Positions 16,591 through 22,296 of a DNA stretch of 22,296 bases are shown piece by piece. Source of the DNA: Flavobacteriales bacterium. GTDB taxonomy: Bacteria; Bacteroidota; Bacteroidia; Flavobacteriales; Flavobacteriaceae. A program made the position numbers and the translations under genes. Numbering within the stretch: the stretch's first letter is position 1; every line of letters begins with the position of its first letter. The stretch spans positions 1 through 22,296 of the forward strand of contig JALVKK010000275.1 of the NCBI GenBank assembly GCA_027033875.1, written 5' to 3'. Under the pieces are notes generated by a model that was not told where the DNA came from, ran no database searches, and was given only the letters and a program-made list of their open reading frames with translations.

Positions 16591-16622
16591 AATTCTATTA
16601 TTTATTAGTTTTTTTGAGTTTG

Positions 16623-16652
16623 CAAATATACTATTTTTTTCTTAATCGACAA
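16623..16652 (-). promoter_or_regulatory. Promoter of the rplU-rpmA operon
   Basis: On the minus strand TATATTTG (16630-16623) fits TAnnTTTG, and TTG (16652-16650) lies 19 bases upstream. Initiation near 16616 leaves a leader of about 26 bases, too short for an L21-binding autoregulatory structure of any size. Confidence 0.7.
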
Positions 16653-16784
16653 GACTGTTTTTTTCTAATATTTTTTGCGATTTGTTTTGGATTAATCCGT
16701 AAAACCTTTTAATATAACAAATTGAAATAACCTGATTTGATGAAACGAACATGATTTTTTTTATCATAAAATACACACAAGGAT

Positions 16785-16955
16785 ATGATTAAAATAAATT
16801 CAGATGTGGAAACCGTATTCTTACTGACCGGACCCGAAACATCATTTATCAGCAATAGTATCGTACGTGATATTTTTCGCAATGGCGGTGATATTTCCAA
16901 ATTGGTACCGGCGGAGATTATGCATGTTATTATAAGTGAGCAGAAAAAAGAATAA
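16785..16955 (+). pseudogene. coaD: 3' fragment of coaD (phosphopantetheine adenylyltransferase)
   Basis: This 56-codon frame contains ETVFLLTGPETSFISNSIVR (about 9-28) followed by DIFRNGGDISKLVP. That is the C-terminal third of Bacteroidota CoaD as I remember it, including the conserved ISxSIVR segment. CoaD makes dephospho-CoA and is normally about 150-160 residues; the N-terminal nucleotide-binding part with the HxGH motif is absent. An in-frame stop sits at 16767-16769, and I see no shifted continuation upstream. The fragment is therefore most likely a relic left by a deletion or rearrangement, and an intact coaD should exist elsewhere. Translation as a small protein from the ATG at 16785 cannot be excluded. 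Confidence 0.75.
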
Positions 16956-16987
16956 TTGAATAGTTACATATATCCTAACCGTCTGAC

Positions 16988-17162
16988 TGTCTAAAAACTC
17001 CAGCTTTTTATCAAAAAAATTGCGAAAAAACTAATAATACACTTGCTTAATCCATTTTATAAAATTTTTACTTTTTCTCAAAATTATCTCAATAATCCCT
17101 ATATTTACACAAAATTCACGATATAGTGGCATAAAAAGGTATAAATCTTAGCTTTTTAGACA
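16988..17162. repeat. Candidate MITE or insertion-sequence remnant bounded by 10-bp inverted repeats
   Basis: TGTCTAAAAA (16988-16997) and TTTTTAGACA (17153-17162) are perfect complements at the ends of a 175-bp non-coding, AT-rich segment. The next inner bases are only weakly similar (both reach a TTTATAC/TTTTTATC-like stretch). I see no clear target duplication in the flanks. A 10-bp AT-rich pair over this distance could be chance. Confidence 0.3.
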
Positions 17163-17189
17163 AACTGCCGTTGTAGTTAATTTAAAACA

Positions 17190-17257
17190 AAAATATAAAT
17201 TATTATATTTGCAAAAATACATAAAAATGAAAATATAAATTATTATATTTGCAAAAA
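17190..17257 (+). promoter_or_regulatory. Tandemly duplicated promoter/operator before the Fic gene
   Basis: A 28-base sequence occurs twice, at 17190-17217 and 17230-17257, exactly 40 bases apart and without a mismatch. Each copy contains an 8-4-8 perfect inverted repeat (AAATATAA-ATTA-TTATATTT), and its right arm overlaps a TATATTTG -7 box (17204-17211 and 17244-17251). The second box would start transcription at about the Fic start codon, giving an almost leaderless message; the first would give a leader of about 40 bases. No clear -33 element is seen. A regulator bound to the repeats would cover the -7 boxes. Confidence 0.6.
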
Positions 17258-17258
17258 G

Positions 17259-18410
17259 ATGATTTTTGATATGGATATTAAGAATTTTAAAGCAGGAAAA
17301 TATATTAAACAAATAGAATATTCTTCTTTCTTACCTGAAAAAATTAATAAAGAATGGATTGTCTCTTCACCAAAGGTAAATCATTTATTGTCAGAAGCAA
17401 ATAGATTATTAGGAGAATTAAATGCTTTCTCACAATTAATACCGGATGTTGACTTCTTTATTAAAATGCATATTTCTAAGGAAGCAATAACTTCAAGCAG
17501 AATTGAAGGAACCAAAACAAATATGGAAGAAGTTCTTTTAAATGAAGAAGAGATAAATCCTGAAAAAAGAGATGATTGGAAAGAAGTTCAAAATTATATT
17601 AATGCTATAAATTACTCAATATCAGAACTTGAAAAATTACCATTGTCTAACAGGTTATTGAAAAACACACACAAAGTATTATTGTCAGGTGTTAGAGGCA
17701 AACATAAATTACCCGGAGAATTTCGGAAAAGTCAAAATTGGATAGGTGCGACTTTAAAAGATGCCATATATATTCCTCCTCACCACAATGATTTGCCGGA
17801 TTTAATGAGTGATTTGGAAAAGTTCTTAAATAAAAACGATTATTATATTCCCCATTTAATTAAGATTGCTATTGCTCATTATCAATTTGAAACAATTCAT
17901 CCGTTCTTAGATGGTAATGGACGATTGGGACGATTGATGATTACATTATATTTGGTTAGCAATAATATTTTAAAAAAACCTGCATTGTATTTGTCTGATT
18001 TTTTTGAAAAGCATAGAAAATATTATTATGATAATCTTATGAGGGTAAGATTAAAGAATGATTTAGAACAATGGATTATATTCTTTTTGGTAGGTGTTAT
18101 TGAAACTTCAAAATTATCAATTCAAGTCTTTAAAGATATTATTCAACTTAAAACTGATATTGAAAATAACAAAATAACCAAAATGGGAAGTAGAGCAGAA
18201 AAAGGTATTCAAATATTGCGAATTTTATATCAAAATCCTATTATTACCTCAAATAAATTGGTTAAAGAATTAAACATTGCATCATCGACAGCAAATAGGA
18301 TACTTGCAGAATTTGAAAAGCTTGAAATTATAAAGGAATATACAGGATTTAGGAGAAATAGAAAATATATTTTTAAAGATTATTTTGAATTATTTGATAA
18401 AAAAGAATAA
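17259..18410 (+). CDS. Fic-domain AMP-transferase with C-terminal winged HTH
   Basis: 383 residues. Fic enzymes usually transfer AMP from ATP onto a Ser, Thr or Tyr of a target protein. The catalytic motif HPFLDGNGRLGR is complete, with H214. An inhibitory motif of the (S/T)xxxE(G/N) type, SSRIEG with E83, lies before the Fic core, so this is a class II, self-inhibited Fic protein. The C-terminal 80 residues (KGIQILRILYQNPIITSNKLVKELNIASSTANRILAEFEKLEII) form a winged helix-turn-helix, as in Shewanella-type Fic-HTH proteins. The gene is richer in A/T and AGA codons than its neighbours, suggesting recent acquisition. MIFDMD offers two starts, at 17259 and 17271; the second suits the promoters better. 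No antitoxin gene is adjacent. Confidence 0.9.
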   Translation: MIFDMDIKNFKAGKYIKQIEYSSFLPEKINKEWIVSSPKVNHLLSEANRLLGELNAFSQLIPDVDFFIKMHISKEAITSSRIEGTKTNMEEVLLNEEEINPEKRDDWKEVQNYINAINYSISELEKLPLSNRLLKNTHKVLLSGVRGKHKLPGEFRKSQNWIGATLKDAIYIPPHHNDLPDLMSDLEKFLNKNDYYIPHLIKIAIAHYQFETIHPFLDGNGRLGRLMITLYLVSNNILKKPALYLSDFFEKHRKYYYDNLMRVRLKNDLEQWIIFFLVGVIETSKLSIQVFKDIIQLKTDIENNKITKMGSRAEKGIQILRILYQNPIITSNKLVKELNIASSTANRILAEFEKLEIIKEYTGFRRNRKYIFKDYFELFDKKE

Positions 18411-18428
18411 AGAACCAACCACAATAAA

Positions 18429-18536
18429 GGCTATACGTAATGCAGGTAAGGTGCTAAATATAAACATTGTAACAATAAATAAAATTAGTGTTAAATTGAA
18501 AGTGTGGAGTTTCAAAATTCCACACTACGCATAGCC
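18429..18536. repeat. 108-bp imperfect palindromic element after the Fic gene
   Basis: The outer arms GGCTATACGTA (18429-18439) and TACGCATAGCC (18526-18536) pair at 10 of 11 positions. Directly inside the right arm is a second hairpin, GTGTGGAGTT (18502-18511) with AATTCCACAC (18516-18525), 10 bp with one wobble and a TCAA loop. The interior has two similar words, GTGCTAAAT near 18451 and GTGTTAAAT near 18488, in direct orientation. There is no U-run, so it is not a standard terminator. The shape suggests a non-autonomous mobile repeat or a recombination site with a structured single strand. Confidence 0.5.
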
Positions 18537-18552
18537 AAACCGTTTGTTTCAA

Positions 18553-19845
18553 TTATTTTGCCATTAAGGCTTCAATTTCTTCGACGGTAATCGGTATATT
18601 TTTCATCAAATTAACGGGTTCGCCTTTTTCTTGAATGACATAATCGTCTTCTATACGTACGCCTATACCTTCTTCGGGAATATATATCCCCGGTTCGACG
18701 GTAAAGACCATACCGGCTTGCATAGGTTCTTCGAGTATGCCGTAATCGTGAGTATCCAAACCCATGTGATGAGAGGTACCGTGCATAAAATATTTTTTAT
18801 AAGCCGGCCAATCCGGATTTTCATTTTTGATATCTTCTTCGGTCAACAAACCGAGTTTGAGGAGTTCTTTTTCCATGATTCGTCCGACTTTGTCTTGATA
18901 ATCCGCCCAAATAACACCGGGTTTCAACATTTTGGCAGCAGCATCTTTGACGCGTAAAACCGCTTCGTAAACTTCTTTTTGTCGAGGTGAAAACTTACCG
19001 TTTGCCGGCACACACCGAGTCATATCCGATGCCCAGTTGCCGTATTCGGCACCCACATCGAGCAGAATTAAATCGCCGTCTTTGATTTCGGCATCATTTT
19101 GAATATAATGCAACACATTGGCATTCGCACCGCTTGCAATAATGGGTGTATAAGCAAATCCGCGCGAACCGCGACGCAAAAATTCGTGAGCAAATTCGGC
19201 TTCCAATTCGTATTCTTTCATGCCCGGACGGACTTTGTCCAAAATACGTCTGAATCCGGCTTCGGTTATATCACAGGCTTTTTGTATTTGGGCTATTTCT
19301 TCGAGTTCTTTGACACTGCGCAGACGTTGCAAAATAGGATTGCTTCGCTCAAAATTATGTCCCGGAAATTCTTGTTTGACTCGTTTGATAAAACGATCTT
19401 CACGGGTTTCCACTTCGGTCGAAGCACGGTAATGTTCATTCGTGTTAATATAAATGTTTTCGGCTTGAAACACTAATTTTTTTAGTAACGAATCAAAATC
19501 TTGCAACCAGTGCACATTCTTGATGCCGGTGCGTTCAACAGCTTTAGCTTTGGTTAACTTTTCGCCTTCCCAAACTTTGATATGATCATTGGTTTCTTTT
19601 AAAAACAAAATTTCTTTATCATTCGGATTCGGTGCATCCGGAAACAGTAATAAGATACTCTCTTCTTGATCCACTCCGGTCAAATAAAAAATATCTCGAT
19701 GCTGAGCAAAAGCTAAAGTGCTGTCGGCACTAACCGGATATATATCATTGGAATTAAAAACCGCAATAGATTTAGGTTTCATTCGAGCCATAAATTTTTG
19801 ACGGTTTTTTTGGTATAAACTTGCAGGAAGCGGATTATATCTCAT
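18553..19845 (-). CDS. Xaa-Pro aminopeptidase, M24B family
   Basis: A 430-residue dinuclear metallopeptidase that removes an N-terminal residue preceding proline. Residues 1 to about 135 form the AMP_N domain, and the rest is the pita-bread catalytic domain. All five metal ligands are visible: D263 and D274 in LLDVGAEYGNWASDMTR, H355 in MHGTSHHMGLDTHD, E384 in VEPGIYIPEEG and E399 in RIEDDYVI. There is no signal peptide, so it is cytoplasmic. It appears to be a single-gene unit. A -7-like TAACTTTA lies on the minus strand at 19879-19872, about 27 bases before the start, without a strong -33 element. Confidence 0.92.
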   Translation of the reverse strand: MRYNPLPASLYQKNRQKFMARMKPKSIAVFNSNDIYPVSADSTLAFAQHRDIFYLTGVDQEESILLLFPDAPNPNDKEILFLKETNDHIKVWEGEKLTKAKAVERTGIKNVHWLQDFDSLLKKLVFQAENIYINTNEHYRASTEVETREDRFIKRVKQEFPGHNFERSNPILQRLRSVKELEEIAQIQKACDITEAGFRRILDKVRPGMKEYELEAEFAHEFLRRGSRGFAYTPIIASGANANVLHYIQNDAEIKDGDLILLDVGAEYGNWASDMTRCVPANGKFSPRQKEVYEAVLRVKDAAAKMLKPGVIWADYQDKVGRIMEKELLKLGLLTEEDIKNENPDWPAYKKYFMHGTSHHMGLDTHDYGILEEPMQAGMVFTVEPGIYIPEEGIGVRIEDDYVIQEKGEPVNLMKNIPITVEEIEALMAK

Positions 19846-19981
19846 GGTTTAGAATTTTATATATTGAGAAGTAAAGTTACATTTTTTTTTGAAATCAAGT
19901 GATTAATAAAATTTTGTTTTACAGAAAATTATTTTTTCATTATTTTTTCATAAACATTCAACCTTTCAAACATTATAACAA

Positions 19982-20380
19982 TCAATTATTTTGTGCTCCC
20001 TCAACAATCCATTGTTTTATAATATTAATTTGTGCTTGTGATAAATTTCCGCTCAACGGCATATTGCTACCGTAAACACCCGAATCATCAATTTTTTTGT
20101 ACAAAACCGAATGTTCAGGATCGCCCGGCACAACCCTTTTTGCCGAATACCCGGACGCGTTGACATTGACTAATTGACTATAAGAATTTGAGGTTGTCAA
20201 ATCCAAATTACCGGAAGTGGGATGACAAGACGTGCAATATTGATTAAAAATAGGTTGTACGTCGTTGACATAACTAACATTTGCAATTGTTTGATCGTTA
20301 TCAACGGGACCGGTATCTTTTGTACAATTATACAATGTAAACAAAATGACTGTGAGAAAACTTAAATATATTTTTTTCAT
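19982..20380 (-). CDS. Lipoprotein monoheme cytochrome c
   Basis: 132 residues. A lipoprotein signal peptide (MKKIYLSFLTVILFTLYNC) places the lipidated cysteine at C19. A single heme-c site follows, CTSCH (C49, C52, H53), in the context FNQYCTSCHPTSGNLDL, with M107 in SNMPLSG as the probable sixth ligand. This resembles the small cytochrome domains annotated as cytochrome c-like in Planctomycetes and Bacteroidota. It would sit on a membrane facing the periplasm and act as an electron carrier. It follows the cytochrome-barrel gene by 52 bases on the same strand, so the two are probably one operon and possible electron-transfer partners. Confidence 0.82.
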   Translation of the reverse strand: MKKIYLSFLTVILFTLYNCTKDTGPVDNDQTIANVSYVNDVQPIFNQYCTSCHPTSGNLDLTTSNSYSQLVNVNASGYSAKRVVPGDPEHSVLYKKIDDSGVYGSNMPLSGNLSQAQINIIKQWIVEGAQNN

Positions 20381-20432
20381 GACAAAATTCTTTTATTACA
20401 ATATTGGAAACAAACTAATTAAATAATAAACA

Positions 20433-21647
20433 CTAAAAATATCTTACGAGATTAAATCCGAGCATAAAACCATCTTTCGGATAGTGTAAAGTCTGATTAA
20501 AAAACAAATTTTGTGTCAAAATCCGGTCGGAATTTGTTAGGGTAATTTGAAAAACGTGATTACCGCTACTGGCTATTTCATAAGCTAACGATATTGGCAT
20601 AGTCTTGTGATGTGAATTTGGCATAACTTCTAAATCAATGGCCGATGTTAATCCTATTTTATAACGCAAACTTACAGGAAAGGCTATAACGTAAGCCTTT
20701 TCTTCAGGGTGTTTTATATAAGGAGTTAAATTGCGCCAAACAAATTCAACAGCAATTTGCCCCGAAAGTTTATCGTTAAATTTGCGTGATACGATCAACT
20801 GTGTATCATAAAACAAACGATGATAAAATTTATATTCAAATTGACGTCCGTCTTCAAATGTAGCATGTTTGCTGTATTGGGGCGCATTCTCAGTTGTTAA
20901 AGCAATATTTTCATAAAATGCCACACTGATTGGTTTGCGATTGTTTCGGGTTTGTTTTATCAATAAATATTTTGTACCTAAATCATAAAATTTTCCGTAA
21001 CGTGTACGTCCTATTTCAAACATAAATCGTTTACTGACCGGTATTTCAAAACTAAAACGTACATTTGAAGCTAAATCTAATCCTAGAAAATTCCGGATTA
21101 AATTTTTGTCAAATTTAGCGGCTCCAAACCGGTGTTGAATATTAAAACCAAAGCCTTTGGTTTGACGTATAAAAGTGGTTTTGGCGTTGATCAATTGTGA
21201 AAACGAAAAACTTTCTACTTCATTAGTTTTTTCAGTAGAATTGTCCTGTTTTACTACAGTTTGTTTTTTTTCAAATTTACGAATATATGAAACCACTGCC
21301 CAACGTTCTTCATCAGATAACATATTTTTATACGATGCCATCAAACCGCGACCTTCAGTGATTTTCCAAAATATTTCGCCATCGGTTTGTTGTTGTACAA
21401 GTCCTGTAGTCAAATCTGCCGGTGGCGGATTCAAAGTTTTAATCATTACCGGATTGCCGGTACCGTTATCGCCGTGACACGATGCACATAGCGATTTGTA
21501 AATTTTTTGACCTTTTTGTATAGCCGAAATTCTATCTCTCAAAGGATTTTGCAATTGTTTAAACTCTTGAGGCGCTCGCCAAAGATTTTGTGCATTAATA
21601 TTAAATAATTCTATAAAAAATAGTAATATTAGAGCATTGAACTTCAT
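20433..21647 (-). CDS. Cytochrome c domain fused to DUF5777-like outer-membrane beta-barrel
   Basis: 404 residues. A signal peptide (MKFNALILLFFIELFNINAQ, cleavage near 20) precedes a class I cytochrome c domain (about 40-128) with CASCH (C54, C57, H58) and a likely axial M103 in GRGLMASY. The domain ends in the usual EERWAVVSYIRKF helix. A short polar linker leads into about 260 residues of alternating hydrophobic/polar strands ending in GFNLVRYF, an aromatic C-terminus typical of outer-membrane barrels; I associate this half with DUF5777. I chose the ATG at 21647 over the in-frame one at 21767 because it starts a clean signal peptide and follows a good promoter. The periplasmic heme would be tethered to a barrel. 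Function is unproven. Confidence 0.8.
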   Translation of the reverse strand: MKFNALILLFFIELFNINAQNLWRAPQEFKQLQNPLRDRISAIQKGQKIYKSLCASCHGDNGTGNPVMIKTLNPPPADLTTGLVQQQTDGEIFWKITEGRGLMASYKNMLSDEERWAVVSYIRKFEKKQTVVKQDNSTEKTNEVESFSFSQLINAKTTFIRQTKGFGFNIQHRFGAAKFDKNLIRNFLGLDLASNVRFSFEIPVSKRFMFEIGRTRYGKFYDLGTKYLLIKQTRNNRKPISVAFYENIALTTENAPQYSKHATFEDGRQFEYKFYHRLFYDTQLIVSRKFNDKLSGQIAVEFVWRNLTPYIKHPEEKAYVIAFPVSLRYKIGLTSAIDLEVMPNSHHKTMPISLAYEIASSGNHVFQITLTNSDRILTQNLFFNQTLHYPKDGFMLGFNLVRYF

Positions 21648-21673
21648 AATGTAATAATATTTGAAAAGATACA

Positions 21674-21706
21674 CAAACATACAAAAAATTCTGACCTCAA
21701 ACCAAA
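21674..21706 (-). promoter_or_regulatory. Promoter of the cytochrome-barrel operon
   Basis: On the minus strand TATGTTTG (21681-21674) matches TAnnTTTG, and TTTG (21706-21703) lies 21 bases upstream. Initiation near 21668 gives a leader of about 20 bases before the ATG at 21647, which also supports that start codon. Confidence 0.6.
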
Positions 21707-21722
21707 TCACGGCAAACTCATA

Positions 21723-21770
21723 GATTTGATAATTTTTCAATAATTGTTGAACTAAACTTCTTATCAAATC
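21723..21770. repeat. Long nested inverted repeat upstream of the cytochrome-barrel gene
   Basis: GATTTGATAA (21723-21732) and TTATCAAATC (21761-21770) are perfect 10-bp complements, enclosing a near-palindrome TTCAATAATTGTTGAA (21736-21751). On the plus strand it is followed by TTTTT. It lies upstream of the proximal promoter and downstream of a possible distal one. Confidence 0.45.
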
Positions 21771-21852
21771 TTTTTGAATGATAAAGAAAATTTTGGAGAT
21801 TATATTGATTGTTGAATTGAGAGAAAAATTTAGATAATAATATATTTCTATC

Positions 21853-21885
21853 CAAAGTTACAAACATTCAAGGGCAAAAAACAAA
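21853..21885 (-). promoter_or_regulatory. Possible second, distal promoter upstream of the cytochrome operon
   Basis: On the minus strand TAACTTTG (21860-21853) fits TAnnTTTG, with TTTG (21885-21882) 21 bases upstream. Initiation near 21847 would give a 200-base leader containing the nested repeat at 21723-21770, or a small untranslated RNA. No protein-coding frame with recognisable features lies between. Confidence 0.4.
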
Positions 21886-21892
21886 ACAAGTT

Positions 21893-22183
21893 TTACTTAA
21901 AAACAATTTTTTTAACGACATTTTCACCTAATTCTTGATTGAGTAGGTTGATAATTTTATCTTTTCCGCGATTGAGTTCTTCACGCATAGCCGATGAAGT
22001 CAAATATACGCTTAAAGTCCCGTTACTATATGTGATGTTTGAAGTAAACTTATCAATGGTTTCACTCATCAAATCACGCCACAGTTTTTTGATTTGGGCT
22101 TTTTCAAGCCCTTTTTTCAGTTTTTTATCTTTGCGCAAAGCGGCAATTACTTGCTTGATATGTTGCGTATTTTCTTCACTCAT
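21893..22183 (-). CDS. DUF721 (DciA-like) family protein
   Basis: A 96-residue protein with the DUF721 layout: an N-terminal helix (QHIKQVIAALRKD), a conserved IKKLWRDLMSETIDKFT segment (about 31-47), and then the strand-helix part NGTLSVYLTSSAMREELNRGKDKIINLLNQELG. DciA, the studied member, loads the replicative helicase in many bacteria that lack DnaC/DnaI. The short Bacteroidota forms are similar in the DUF721 core, so a DNA replication role is plausible but inferred. It starts 22 bases after the stop of the cut-off upstream gene and is probably co-transcribed with it. Confidence 0.82.
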   Translation of the reverse strand: MSEENTQHIKQVIAALRKDKKLKKGLEKAQIKKLWRDLMSETIDKFTSNITYSNGTLSVYLTSSAMREELNRGKDKIINLLNQELGENVVKKIVFK

Positions 22184-22205
22184 TGATAAATATTTTTTTG
22201 AAAAA

Positions 22206-22296
22206 CTACTGTTTTTTCTTCAATACACGTTTGACAGCATCATAAATTCCGTCGGCATCTAAACCGTATTTGTGCATTAGTTCATCACCGGTTCCC
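22206..22296 (-). CDS. C-terminal end of a probable transketolase, cut by window edge
   Basis: Only the last 29 residues are present, from GTGDELMHKYGLDADGIYDA to the stop at 22206. The pattern of a small-residue turn, DELMxKYGL and a following acidic/hydrophobic helix ending in VKRVLKKK is how transketolase C-terminal domains end. Too little remains for certainty; a transketolase-like subunit or the DXS relatives are possible. It lies upstream of the DUF721 gene on the same strand. Confidence 0.5.
   Translation of the reverse strand, partial: GTGDELMHKYGLDADGIYDAVKRVLKKKQ

Larger units (their letters stand above)
16591..17258. other. Remodelled intergenic region between rplU and the Fic gene
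   Basis: 668 bases with no intact gene. In order it contains the leftward rplU promoter (16623-16652), about 130 AT-rich bases with nothing recognised, the coaD 3' fragment (16785-16955), a 175-bp segment bounded by 10-bp inverted repeats (16988-17162), and the duplicated promoter/operator sequence before the Fic gene (17190-17257). A short frame opposite the coaD fragment shows no protein-like features. Confidence 0.7.

Noticed and set aside
16709..16900. 63-codon minus-strand frame
   Set aside because: It is antisense to the coaD fragment, which has clear protein similarity on the plus strand.
17190..17257. CRISPR-like or replication iteron array
   Set aside because: Only two copies, each containing a -7 box immediately before a gene; no further repeats or cas genes.
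17259..18410. Fic gene as part of a classic FicT/FicA toxin-antitoxin pair
   Set aside because: The inhibitory motif SSRIEG is inside the same protein and no small antitoxin gene is adjacent.
18631..19476. Plus-strand frames of up to 125 codons inside the Xaa-Pro aminopeptidase gene
   Set aside because: Antisense shadows of a complete, motif-bearing metallopeptidase.
21648..21767. Longer start of the cytochrome-barrel protein at 21767
   Set aside because: It would bury the signal peptide behind 40 unrelated residues and lies upstream of the best promoter.

Overview
The window looks like core chromosome of a low-GC member of the Bacteroidota. The evidence is the TAnnTTTG type of -7 promoter box upstream of several genes, the near absence of Shine-Dalgarno motifs before start codons, an L21 ribosomal protein with a Lys/Ala-rich linker and a helix-hairpin-helix tail, a RemB/Wzi-like outer-membrane gene, and a DUF5777-type beta-barrel. 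I cannot name a genus. No tRNA, rRNA, CRISPR array or intact insertion sequence is visible.

Layout. 1-668 (-) is a cut-off gene for a RemB/Wzi-like secreted protein. 971-1444 (+) is greA, with a hairpin plus U-run in its leader and a clear terminator after it. 1582-2891 (+) is a two-gene nicotinamide riboside uptake and phosphorylation unit (pnuC plus an NRK-type kinase). 3023-4309 (+) holds a small two-helix membrane protein and a Ca2+/cation antiporter. 4517-5911 (+) is an M17 leucyl aminopeptidase. 6059-9045 (+) is glmS followed 5 nt later by an orphan histidine kinase. 9058-12699 (-) is a tightly overlapping trio: an RND/MMPL exporter, a HupE/UreJ-like membrane protein and the tRNA methyltransferase TrmN6. 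13106-15433 (+) is the large subunit of class Ia ribonucleotide reductase, with no small subunit beside it. A strong hairpin separates it from the convergent rplU-rpmA pair (15513-16590, -).

16591-18552 looks remodelled. It holds the last 56 codons of a coaD gene with the rest missing, a 175-bp stretch bounded by 10-bp inverted repeats, a 40-bp tandem duplication of a promoter/operator-like sequence, a very AT-rich Fic-HTH gene, and a 108-bp imperfect palindromic element. I read this as an accessory insertion between housekeeping genes.

18553-22296 (-) holds an M24B Xaa-Pro aminopeptidase and a two-gene cytochrome unit: a monoheme cytochrome c fused to a predicted outer-membrane beta-barrel, then a lipoprotein cytochrome c. 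It ends with a DUF721 (DciA-like) gene and the last codons of a probable transketolase. The fused cytochrome-barrel protein is the most attractive candidate for new biology, because its layout parallels cytochrome-porin fusions used for electron transfer across outer membranes. The Fic locus and the greA leader come next.
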